Shown one piece after another: positions 47,294 to 56,089 of a stretch of 64,000 nt of DNA; position 1 is the stretch's first letter, and every line of letters starts with the position of its first letter. The position numbers and the translations under genes are program-made. The notes beneath the pieces are model-generated. The model was not told where the DNA came from. It did no database searches and saw nothing but the letters and a program-made list of their open reading frames with translations. Origin of the DNA: Antarcticibacterium sp. 1MA-6-2 (GTDB lineage: Bacteria; Bacteroidota; Bacteroidia; Flavobacteriales; Flavobacteriaceae); NCBI RefSeq assembly GCF_021535135.1, contig NZ_CP091036.1, positions 310,001-374,000 of the forward strand, written 5' to 3'.

Positions 47294-47626
47294 ATGAAAG
47301 TTATTCAGAAGGAAAATTACATAATTATAGAAGGTAACAATGATGATTTGGGTGGACTTGCCACATTAATTTCACAGGAACACAAAGAAATCCAGAAGGA
47401 TAATGTGGTTATAGATATTTTAGCTAAAGAAGATCTTAAAGAAAAGGATCTTCTGGTTTTCCTGGAAATTTCAAATCTTCACAGGCTTCAAAAGAAATCA
47501 TTTGTAATTGCTGCCAGAGAGATGTCTTTTGATAATATTCCGGAAGAATTAATTGTGGTTCCAAGTTTAAGGGAGGCAGAAGACATTATTAATATGGAAG
47601 AGCTGGAGAGAGAACTTGAGCACTAA
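47294..47626 (+). CDS. Conserved small protein between pyrB and rnz (function unknown)
   Basis: 110 residues, soluble, acidic, beta-alpha pattern (KVIQKENYIIIEGNNDDLGG, LLVFLEISNLHRLQKKSFV, EELIVVPSLREAEDI). It resembles the short proteins that sit upstream of ribonuclease Z in many Flavobacteriia. No motif gives a function. It starts 10 bp after pyrB and is followed 43 bp later by rnz. Confidence 0.68.
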   Translation: MKVIQKENYIIIEGNNDDLGGLATLISQEHKEIQKDNVVIDILAKEDLKEKDLLVFLEISNLHRLQKKSFVIAAREMSFDNIPEELIVVPSLREAEDIINMEELERELEH

Positions 47627-47669
47627 CTTTTTTTCTGAAATATTTACCTGAAGCAGGGTACCTGAAACA

Positions 47670-48576
47670 ATGAAACTTACAATATTAGGTTGTTATGCCG
47701 CCACTCCCAGATCTTTTACTAATCCTTCTTCGCAGGTACTGGAGATAAAAGGCCATAAATTTTTAATAGATTGTGGTGAAGGCACCCAGGTTGAATTAAG
47801 ACGGAATAAAGTAAAATTTGGAAAAATTCAACACATCTTCATCTCTCACCTGCACGGGGATCATTGCTTCGGGCTTGTAGGCCTCATTTCAACCTTTAGA
47901 TTACTCAATCGAAAATCTGATCTCCACATTTATGCCCCTAAAGGAATAAAAGAGATTATTACTCTCCAGTTAAAACTCTCAAACTCCTGGACAAATTACC
48001 CCCTGCACTTTCACGAACTTGAAGGTAAAGAACCAGAGATCATTTATGAAGATGATAAAGTGACGGTAGAGACGATCCCTTTGGAAGCACCGCATTTACA
48101 CAAATGGCTTTTTATTTAAAGAGAAGCCGGGGCTTCGGAAGCTCTTAATTAACGAGATTGCTCAACATAAAATTGACGTTTCCTTGTACCAGAGCGTGAA
48201 GATGGGAAAGAACGTGGTTTCTGAAGACGGAGAAGTTATAGATAACCAGTTGGTAACGGCACCGCCAGATCCTCCAAAAAGTTATGCTTATTGCAGTGAC
48301 ACTGTTTTTGATCCCGGTATCGTAGATCAAATTAAAGAGGTTTCTTTACTATATCACGAATCTACATTTTTAGAGGAAAACGCTGAGCTGGCTTTTCCTA
48401 CTAAACATTCCACAGCCATCCAGGCCGCGACTATCGCTAGAGATGCTAAAGCAAATCAACTTCTCCTTGGTCATTTTTCTACAAGATATGGAGATCTTGA
48501 ACAATTTAGAACAGAAGCAAAGACAGTTTTTCCAAAAGTTGAACTTGCTGACGACGGAAAAATCTTCAACTTCTAA
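47670..48576 (+). CDS. rnz: Ribonuclease Z (one frameshift)
   Basis: Zn-dependent metallo-beta-lactamase-fold endonuclease that matures tRNA 3' ends. The HxHxDH motif is at ISHLHGDHCFGL; TNGFLFKEKPG appears after repair; YHESTFLEEN and STRYGDL follow. The frame breaks near 48083-48090 (PLK/E-HRIYTNGF needs one base fewer), not at an RCCGGY site. Repaired length 301 residues. RNase Z is normally essential or near-essential, so a sequence error is likely. Confidence 0.9.
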
Positions 48577-48686
48577 ATGACCATTCCCGTATTTCACACT
48601 TTTAAAATGTAAGAATTAACTTACTTTTTTAGTTAATGTTCACCATAGATCCTCTAAATGAAGACCTACATGTGTTTTTAATCGAT

Positions 48687-48694
48687 TATTTTTG
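48687..48694 (+). promoter_or_regulatory. Possible -7 element (TATTTTTG) of a small RNA
   Basis: TATTTTTG fits TAnnTTTG and is about 75 bp before a strong hairpin terminator, with no ORF between them. Confidence 0.4.
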
Positions 48695-48700
48695 TATTTT

Positions 48701-48800
48701 GGCTAGTGTAAATTCAACAGTAATTTGAAGTAGCTTCATATTTGAGATTGGTTAGTTTTATTGAGAGGGGTCTGACAATTTTTTGTCAGACCTTTCTTTA
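48701..48800 (+). ncRNA. Candidate small RNA
   Basis: Stretch of about 100 nt from the predicted start downstream of TATTTTTG to a terminator hairpin (GGTCTGACA / TGTCAGACC). It has no open reading frame with a family match. Evidence is only promoter plus terminator; treat as a hypothesis. Confidence 0.3.
48769..48799 (+). terminator. Hairpin terminator in the rnz-pdxH gap
   Basis: Perfect 9-bp stem GGTCTGACA / TGTCAGACC with a six-base loop, then TTTCTTT. Confidence 0.75.
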
Positions 48801-49168
48801 AAAAAACCAGATCCGGGCTTTAGGTCGACCAAGTAATCCTACGAAGTTTATAAAGTTTTTTCAGCCGAAGGTCTAAGTTGATGAAAAGTAATTCAAATAA
48901 AAAAGATCTATTCAGCCGGATATCTACCATCTTCAATTAAACTCACGGGATATTTCACCTACATTCTTCTTTTTAGTTTTTTTAGAAAAATTAAAGCTTC
49001 CCGGTTTAATTCTACAATTCAACAACCTTGTTTCTGTTGGATATGTCATATTTCTGCTAAATGTTGTTTCAAAATTTCTATTACCGTCTGCTTTAAAGAA
49101 AGCAATTTGTGTATTGGTCTTATTTAGAGGATTTGCAGAGGCGTTAGTTATTGCCTTTTAATTACAGA

Positions 49169-49309
49169 ATGAGTCAGCTGTCTCTTTCAGAACAACAGGC
49201 TTCAGAAACCAAAAACTTTAAATACGGTACTGAAGATAGGAGTAAAATAGCTGATTTGGTCCTGAAAATCTTAGGGATTCATTTTCTTTCTTACTTGCAA
49301 AACTTGTAA
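49169..49309 (+). CDS. Possible 46-residue small protein (weak)
   Basis: ATG-started frame MSQLSLSEQQASETKNFKYG... to a hydrophobic end (LGIHFLSYLQNL), just before pdxH. No homology or ribosome-binding evidence; it may be a chance frame. Confidence 0.15.
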   Translation: MSQLSLSEQQASETKNFKYGTEDRSKIADLVLKILGIHFLSYLQNL

Positions 49310-49329
49310 ATTGCAGCAAATAGCAATCT

Positions 49330-49974
49330 ATGAGTAAAAGTCTGGCAGATTTCCGGCGGATCTATTCCAAAGGCCAGTTAATGGAAGCTGAAATTCCCGA
49401 TGATCCTCTTAATTTATTTCAGGTGTGGTTTGAGCAGATGGAGAAAATTAAAGACCTGGTGGAGGTTAATGCAATGACAATTTCCACAATGGGATTAGAC
49501 GGTTTTCCAAAAAACAGGGTTGTTCTATTAAAAGAATTTGGAGCTGAAGGTTTTACATTTTTTACAAATTACAATTCAGAAAAAGCGGAAGCTCTTAAAG
49601 CTAATCCTCATATTTGTCTCTCTTTCTTTTGGGCAGAACTTGAGCGGCAGGTAATAATAAAAGGAAAAGCAGAAAAATGTTCAGAAGAGAGATCTACTGA
49701 ATACTTTCAATCCAGGCCCCGGGGTAGTCAAATAGGAGCTTGGGCGTCCAACCAAAGCAGGGAAATAGCTTCGAGGGAAGTATTGGAAGAATCTGTGAGG
49801 GAACTGGAAAACAAATTTGTAAATAAAGATATTCCGAAACCCGAATTTTGGGGTGGATATTTAGTTCGTCCCGTTTCTATTGAATTTTGGCAGGGGCGAC
49901 CCAACAGGCTTCACGACAGGATTTTGTATACAAAAGAAAATGAGCAATGGCTCACTAAACGACTTGCACCATAA
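49330..49974 (+). CDS. pdxH: Pyridoxamine 5'-phosphate oxidase
   Basis: FMN-dependent oxidase making PLP from PNP/PMP. FMN-binding stretch NRVVLLKEFGAEGFTFFTN and PLP-site signature FWQGRPNRLHDR near the C-terminus, both hallmarks; 214 residues. The stop overlaps the next start (TAATG), so it is co-translated with sixA. Intact. Confidence 0.95.
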   Translation: MSKSLADFRRIYSKGQLMEAEIPDDPLNLFQVWFEQMEKIKDLVEVNAMTISTMGLDGFPKNRVVLLKEFGAEGFTFFTNYNSEKAEALKANPHICLSFFWAELERQVIIKGKAEKCSEERSTEYFQSRPRGSQIGAWASNQSREIASREVLEESVRELENKFVNKDIPKPEFWGGYLVRPVSIEFWQGRPNRLHDRILYTKENEQWLTKRLAP

Positions 49975-50459
49975 TGAAAAGACTCATACTTGTAAGACAT
50001 GGGAAATCCTCCTGGAAATATGATGTTGCAGATGACAAAAGACCTCTGAAAAAACGAGGCTTTGCAGATGGGGAACTCATTTCTGAAGCTTTTAAAAGAT
50101 TTCAGGACCATCCTATCCTAATATGGACCAGTCCTGCGGTAAGAGCCTATGAGACTGCAAAAATTTTTAAAGATAAACTTGAGGTGGAGGATCAGGATTT
50201 CGTAATAAAATCCCAGCTCTATACTTTTAATCAAAGTTCCCTGTTAACTCAAATAGGAACCTGTGAACCTTCGGTAAATGAATTAATGATATTTGGTCAT
50301 AACCCGGCTATGACGCAAGTGGTGAATTCCATAGGTGATAAAACCTTTAGTAATATTCCTACTACAGGGTTAACTATAATAGACTTCGAAACCAGGGACT
50401 GGAACGACCTCAAAAATGGAAAAACTATTCTCAATTTATTTCCTAAAAATTTACGATAA
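49974..50459 (+). CDS. sixA: SixA-like phosphohistidine phosphatase
   Basis: Histidine-phosphatase fold with the catalytic RHG (LVRHGKSSWKYDVADDKRPL) and second His in MIFGHNPAMTQVV. 161 residues, close to E. coli SixA. Probably dephosphorylates phosphohistidine or an acid-phosphate substrate. Overlaps pdxH and is followed 5 bp later by ppk1, so the four genes pdxH-sixA-ppk1-ppx look like one operon. Confidence 0.85.
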   Translation: MKRLILVRHGKSSWKYDVADDKRPLKKRGFADGELISEAFKRFQDHPILIWTSPAVRAYETAKIFKDKLEVEDQDFVIKSQLYTFNQSSLLTQIGTCEPSVNELMIFGHNPAMTQVVNSIGDKTFSNIPTTGLTIIDFETRDWNDLKNGKTILNLFPKNLR

Positions 50460-50464
50460 ACCTT

Positions 50465-52564
50465 ATGGGTAACCACCAATATATAAACAGGGAAATAAGT
50501 TGGCTTCAATTTAATGCCCGGGTACTACAGGAAGCAGAAGATGAAACTGTACCTCTTATTGAGAGACTTCGGTTCCTGGGTATTTTCTCTAATAATTTAG
50601 ATGAATTTTTTAAAGTTAGATACGCTACTATTAAGCGTATTGATCTTGCGGGCAAAAGTGCCAAGAGTATATTAGGTGGTATTAAAGCCGGAAAATTACT
50701 TGAAGAAATAACCCAAATTGTAATTGAACAACAGTCAGAAAGTCTTTACGTCCTGGATAAAATCCAGAAACAATTAGAAGATTATGATATTCATATTATC
50801 AACGAAAAACAGGTTTCTTCCTCCCAGGAAACATTTATTAAAAATTATTTTCTCTCTGTTGTAAGTCCGGCCCTCGTAACAATTATCCTAAATGATCTTG
50901 TAGAGGTACCTAGCTTAAAAGATAGTGCTGCTTATCTGGCAGTTAAAATGATCATGAAAGAGGAGATCCCCCAACATGGGATTTCCAAATTACTTAATAG
51001 AAACTCGAGGGATAGGAGATATGTCCTTATTGAAATACCCCGAAGTATAGAGCGGTTTGTAGTTCTTCCGGAGGAGAATGGAAAGCAATACATCATTTTA
51101 CTCGATGATCTTATAAGGTATAACCTTAAAACGATTTTTAATATTTTTGAATACGAGAGTGTTTCTGCTCATATGATCAAAATAACCCGGGATGCCGAGT
51201 TAGATATTGATAGTGATTTGAGTAAAAGCTTTATTGAAAAAGTTTCTATGAGTGTTAAAGACCGCATTAAGGGAGATCCTGTGCGGTTTGTATATGATAT
51301 GAACATTGATGAGGATACTTTAAGTTTCCTTATGAATAAAATGGGGATTGATTCAACAGATAGTATAATTCCAGGGGGCCGCTATCATAACCGTCGGGAT
51401 TATATGAATTTTCCGAGTTTGGGGAATGAAAAGCTGCTTTACAAAGCTATAGAACCTTTACCTATCCCGGGATTGATCCTGCAGGGAAGCTTATTGGGAA
51501 TGATTGCCAAAAAAGATTATTTGCTTTATGCTCCTTATCAGGCGTTTCAATATGTCGTAAAGTTTTTAAGAGAGGCTGCATTGGACCCTAAAGTAAGATC
51601 TATAAAAATTACCATTTATCGTCTCGCTAAAATATCCCACATAGCCAGTTCTCTTATAAATGCGGTGAAAAATGGAAAAAAGGTTACGGTGCAAATAGAA
51701 CTACGTGCAAGATTTGACGAAGTAGCCAATATTCGTTATGCAGAGCAAATGCAGCAGGAAGGCGTAAATCTTATTTTTGGAGTGACTAAGTCTTAAAGTG
51801 CACTGCAAAGCCTGTGTTATAGAAAGGGAGGAAGCTAAAATGCGTAGGTACGGATTTTTAAGCAAAGTAATTTTAATGAATCTACTTCCAGAATATATAC
51901 AGATTACACATTATTTACAGGGAACCAGGAGCTTTTAAAAGAGTTTAATAAGGTGTTTGATTTCTTTGAAATCAACTATAAAGTGAGCAGATACAAACAT
52001 CTTTTAGTTTCACCTCATTATACAAGAACTGCATTAGTAAAACTTATACAAACCGAAATTGAAAATGCTCAAAACGGTAAAAAATCTGGTATCAAACTAA
52101 AGTTAAACAGCCTTTCAGATTTTGCATTAATTGATAAATTGTACGAGGCCAGCAAGGCCGGAGTTAAGATCAAACTAATCATTAGAGGGATATGCTCTTT
52201 AATTCCGGGAGTACCGGGCTTAAGTGATAATATTGAAGCAATAAGTATTATTGATAAATTTTTGGAACACCCAAGGGTCTATATTTTTGAAAACGACGGT
52301 GACGAAAAGATTTATATTTCTTCGGCTGACTGGATGACTCGGAATATGGATTTGAGGGTGGAAATTTCCTGTCCTATATATGACGTGGAGATCAAGAAGG
52401 AAATTATGGAAACCTTTGAAATTTGCTGGAATGATAATGTGAAAGCAAGAGTTCTTTGTAAGAACCAGGATAATGCTTATCGTAGAAATGATAAAAAACC
52501 ATTGCGCTCTCAATTCGCGTTATACGAATACTATCAACAAAAACTTGAAAATTTTAAAGGGTGA
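50465..52564 (+). CDS. ppk1: Polyphosphate kinase 1 (two lesions)
   Basis: Makes polyphosphate from ATP. N-terminal INREISWLQFNARVLQEAED, ATP-site stretches NNLDEFFKVRYATI and YRLAKISHIASSLINA, and the phospho-His region LKVHCKACVIER after repair; C-terminal DWMTRNMDLRVEISCPI. Lesions are ACTAAGT at 51785-51791 for ACCGGT (FGVTGLKVHCK) and AAAGT at 51864-51868 for ACCGGT (FLSTGNFNESTS, one base lost). Repaired length 699 residues. Its TGA overlaps the ppx start (GTGA). Confidence 0.94.
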
Positions 52565-53466
52565 TTGAACAAAAGAAATTTGCAGCAATAGATATAGGAT
52601 CCAATGCGGTAAGGTTATTAATAATGACTATTACCGAGCAGGAAGGAAAGGAGCCGCTTTTTAAAAAGACATCTCTGGTGAGGGTGCCAATAAGATTGGG
52701 AGCAGATGTTTTTATTTCCAAATTAATTTCTGAAGAGAATATAGCAAGAATGGTAGACACTATGCAAGCCTTTAAATTACTTATGAGGTCGCATAAAATA
52801 GAAAAATATAAAGCCTGTGCTACATCTGCTATGAGGGAAGCTAAAAATGGGGAAGATGTTGCAGATCTCATACAACATAAGACCGGGGTGAAAATAGATA
52901 TTATAGATGGAAATCACGAAGCTGCAATTATTGCGGCAACAGATCTAAATGCGCTTATTCAATCTGATAAAACTTATTTATATGTAGATGTGGGTGGTGG
53001 TAGTACAGAATTCACTTTATACAGTAGTGGGGAAACGGTGGCATCAAAATCCTTTAAACTGGGTACTGTTCGTCTTTTGAAAAAAAATGTAGATGAAGAT
53101 TTGTGGGAGGAAGTAGAGGAGTGGATTAAGAATGTGACCAGAGATTATCCAAAAATTGATCTAATTGGTTCCGGTGGAAATATTAACAACATCTTTAAGA
53201 GCAGTGGAAAAGCAGTAGGAAAACCATTAAGCTTCTTGTATTTAAGCTCCTACTATCAACTTCTGAATTCTTTTACTTACGAAGAACGTATTACAGAACT
53301 TAATTTGAATGCAGACAGAGCCGATGTAATTATACCCGCAACAAAAATCTATTTATCTGCAATGAAATGGACCAAGGCGAGGAGAATATATGTCCCAAAA
53401 ATAGGTTTGGCAGATGGCATTATTAAATCTCTCTACCAGGAAAGTATTGAGGAACAGGTAGGTTAG
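52561..53466 (+). CDS. ppx: Ppx/GppA-family exopolyphosphatase/guanosine pentaphosphatase
   Basis: ASKHA-fold phosphatase with the phosphate-binding loop FAAIDIGSNAVRLLIM and a second loop YVDVGGGSTEFTLY. 301 residues, shorter than E. coli Ppx, common in Bacteroidota. GTG start overlaps the ppk1 stop by four bases; the pair would set polyphosphate levels. Ends 4 bp into the convergent miaE gene. Intact. Confidence 0.9.
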   Translation: MIEQKKFAAIDIGSNAVRLLIMTITEQEGKEPLFKKTSLVRVPIRLGADVFISKLISEENIARMVDTMQAFKLLMRSHKIEKYKACATSAMREAKNGEDVADLIQHKTGVKIDIIDGNHEAAIIAATDLNALIQSDKTYLYVDVGGGSTEFTLYSSGETVASKSFKLGTVRLLKKNVDEDLWEEVEEWIKNVTRDYPKIDLIGSGGNINNIFKSSGKAVGKPLSFLYLSSYYQLLNSFTYEERITELNLNADRADVIIPATKIYLSAMKWTKARRIYVPKIGLADGIIKSLYQESIEEQVG

Positions 53467-54046
53467 CCGTGAATACTTTCTTTTTTGCCCAGCTCCTTCA
53501 TTATTTGAGCCTCAAATTCCAATAACTCCTGCCATTTTTTATCTACAATCTCCCGTTCCCCGTATTGTCGTGCAAAATTAAGGAAAAGGGTATAATGATT
53601 TGCCTCACTAATCATTAACTGCTAGGTAGAACTCCCGTAGTTCTTCATCTTCAAGTTGCTCTGAAAGTAACCTGAACCTTTCACAACTCCTGGCTTCTAT
53701 TAATGCAGCAATTAAAAGCTAAGTGAACCATTTGTGTGACACGGCTACCTCCTTTTGGAAAAAAGTCCCTTAATTGGATAACATATTCGTCTTTCCTGTC
53801 CCAGCCCAACTTTAATCCTTTAGCCAAAAGGCGATCGTGCACCATTTTAAAATGTCCCATTTCCTCTCTTACTAAAGCAGTCATAGCTTTTACAAGTTCG
53901 CTGTATTCCGGATAAGTAACAATAAGTGAGATAGCGGTAGACGCAGCTTTTTGTTCGCACCAGGCGTGATCAATGAGGATTTCTTCAATGTTTTTATCGG
54001 CAATTTTTGCCCATCTTGGATCTGTAGGTAGTTTTAAGCCCAGCAT
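53463..54046 (-). CDS. miaE: tRNA-(ms2io6A37)-hydroxylase MiaE (two lesions)
   Basis: Nonheme di-iron tRNA hydroxylase that oxidises ms2i6A37. Four-helix bundle with iron ligands in EEILIDHAWCEQKAAS, LVREEMGHFKMVHDRL and SEANHYTLFLNFAR. The frame is broken at 53718-53724 (GCTAAGT for GCCGGT, restores MVHRLLIAAL) and 53621-53627 (GCTAGGT for GCCGGT, restores EFYRQLMISEA). Repaired length 193 residues. Overlaps the ppx stop by 4 bp; convergent. Confidence 0.88.
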
Positions 54047-54048
54047 AA

Positions 54049-55878
54049 TTATATATCTAGATCAAATGTGGTTCGCAATTTTTCTATCAGGGGATTTTTT
54101 TCTTTTAGCTTATTATATTTTTCAATATTTGTAAAAGCATATTGCTTTGCCTTAGTCTCATTCACCTGAATTTCCAGAACAATAAATGTGTTCTGAAGCT
54201 TTTTCTTCAGAAAGCCCATCAATGGATTTTGCCCTCTCTCTAAATCCTTTTTCATAGTGTCTGCTTAAGCAATTCAATAGAAATAATATTGCCGTTTACC
54301 TTCGGCATATCGGTTTCCATAATCGAGGCGAGGATCTTTTCTCCCTTGTTTTTTAATCTATGAATATAGTCGTCCCAGGCGGCGTGAAGTTGAGTTTCAG
54401 TAAATTTTTCATTTTTCTCCTCTATAGAGGAAGCGGTTTTTCCCTGTTGCTTTGCAAGTAGTTCTTTTTTCTTTCTAATGCTGGCCAGGGATAGTCCTGA
54501 AACTTTCTCTTTTGATATCGCCGCAGTATGAGGAATGGATTCTTCAGTTTTTTGCTGAGAACGCAGCGGTTGTTCATCTGGATGGCAATTTGTTTTTTCC
54601 GGGTCTGGCAAGCCTTCCGCAGGTACTTTGTCGGCCTTTTCAGGATCAGGATTGTTTTGAGCCGGAACCTGAGATTCTACTGTGGGTGCGGAATCTCCTT
54701 TTGCATATTCGTTCTCACTTATTACTCTTCTTTCTTCTGAAGTAAGATTTTTTGGAGAAGTGGGTGCAATGTTTTTAAAATGTTTAGAAGGAATTATGAA
54801 TCCCTCAGGCTTTTTTTTCTCCATCAAAAGTGATAGAGGCAAGTTGCATAAGGCATAATTCTACGAGGAGCCGTTGGTTACGGCTGCTTTTGTATTTTAG
54901 ATCACACTCATTAGCGAGTTCTATACCCTGCATTAAAAACGCTTCACTGGTTTGGCGCGCCTGCTCATAATAGCTTGTTTTTGTAGTTTCTCCAACTTCC
55001 AGAAGGCTAATTGTTTTTGGGTTTCGGCAAACCAGTAAGTCCCGAAAATGAGAAGCAAGACCCGCAATGAAATGATGTCCGTCAAAACCACGGGCAAGGA
55101 TCTCATTAAATTCCACAAGTAATTGCGGAATGTTATTTTCCAGGATTAGCTGGGTAATATTGAGGTATGTTTCATAATCCAGCACATTTAGGTTTTCTGT
55201 CACGGCCTGTCTTGTGAGGCTGGCACCGCTGAAACTTACCACTCTGTCATAAATTGAAAGCGCATCCCGCATAGCACCATCAGCTTTTTGGGCGATTATG
55301 TGTAGAGCATCTTCTTCGGCTTCGACACCTTCCTGTTCTGCAATGTATGCGAGATAATTTCTTACATCTGTCACCGTAATTCTCTTAAAGTCAAAAATTT
55401 GACATCTCGAGAGAATGGTAGGGATTATTTTATGTTTTTCAGTTGTTGCAAGAATAAAGATCGCGTGTTTTGGCGGCTCTTCCAAGGTCTTAAGAAATGC
55501 ATTAAATGCTGAAGCGGAGAGCATGTGTACTTCATCAATAATGTAAACTTTGTATTTTCCAACCTGGGGCGGGATCCTTACCTGGTCGATAAGGTTTCTT
55601 ATATCGTCAACAGAATTGTTTGAAGCAGCATCAAGTTCAAAAATATTGAAAGCAAAATCTTCATCCGGTTTTTGAGTCCCGTCATGATTGATCATTTTTG
55701 CTAAAATACGGGCACAGGTTGTTTTTCCAACTCCACGTGGACCTGTGAAAAGCAGGGCCTGTGCAAGGTGGTTGTGATTAATTGCATTTAAAAGTGTGTT
55801 TGTAATTGCCTGCTGGCCAACCACATCTTTAAATGTTTGAGGGCGGTACTTTCGTGCCGATACAACAAAGTGCTCCAT
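54049..55878 (-). CDS. dnaX: DNA polymerase III subunit gamma/tau (two lesions)
   Basis: Clamp-loader ATPase. N-terminal VSARKYRPQTFKDVVGQQAI, Walker A LLFTGPRGVGKTTCAR, Walker B VYIIDEVHMLS, sensor FILATTEKHKI; then a low-complexity Pro/Glu linker and a C-terminal domain ending EKLRTTFDLDI. The zero frame ends at GEKKA* (54805) because of an A8 run at 54811-54818; A7 (or A10) restores the tau frame. GCTTAAGC at 54263-54270 for GCCGGC (+2) breaks the C-terminal domain; repair restores IELPADTMKKDLER. Total 608 residues if A7. No zinc cluster is seen between residues 60 and 80, as in many Bacteroidota. Confidence 0.9.
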
Positions 55879-56089
55879 TAGATCTTAATTCGAAACAAAT
55901 ATAAAAAACCCTGCTTGAAGAACTCTAACTAATCTTTTATTTTTCTGAAGAGTTATACCCAAACCTGTTGATAAAACAGGCTTCCTGAAGAGGGAATTAT
56001 ATTCCTGTAATTCTGGTCCGGTTTAATGTTTTGTTCCTTTTTTCGAAAAAAATATTTTCAGAAAGATTTTTCAGAAAGCATAATTAATA

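Larger units (their letters stand above)
48577..49329. other. Intergenic stretch without a secure gene
   Basis: About 750 bp between rnz and pdxH. It holds a possible small RNA (48701-48800), one long hydrophobic frame without a start codon (48904-49161), and a 46-codon ORF (49169-49309). None has a recognised family; the rest is AT-rich with nothing I can name. Confidence 0.6.

Noticed and set aside
795..54270. Reading the many broken genes as real pseudogenes or genome decay
   Set aside because: Essential single-copy genes (hisS, cmk, dnaX, lpd, rny, priA) are hit at the same hexamer, with repaired lengths that are exact and typical.
795..54270. Programmed ribosomal frameshifting at CTAAG/CTTAG sites as a new regulatory system
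   Set aside because: Shifts are +1, +2, -1, -2 and 0 in unrelated genes, with no shared slippery codon or downstream structure; the common factor is the missing RCCGGY.
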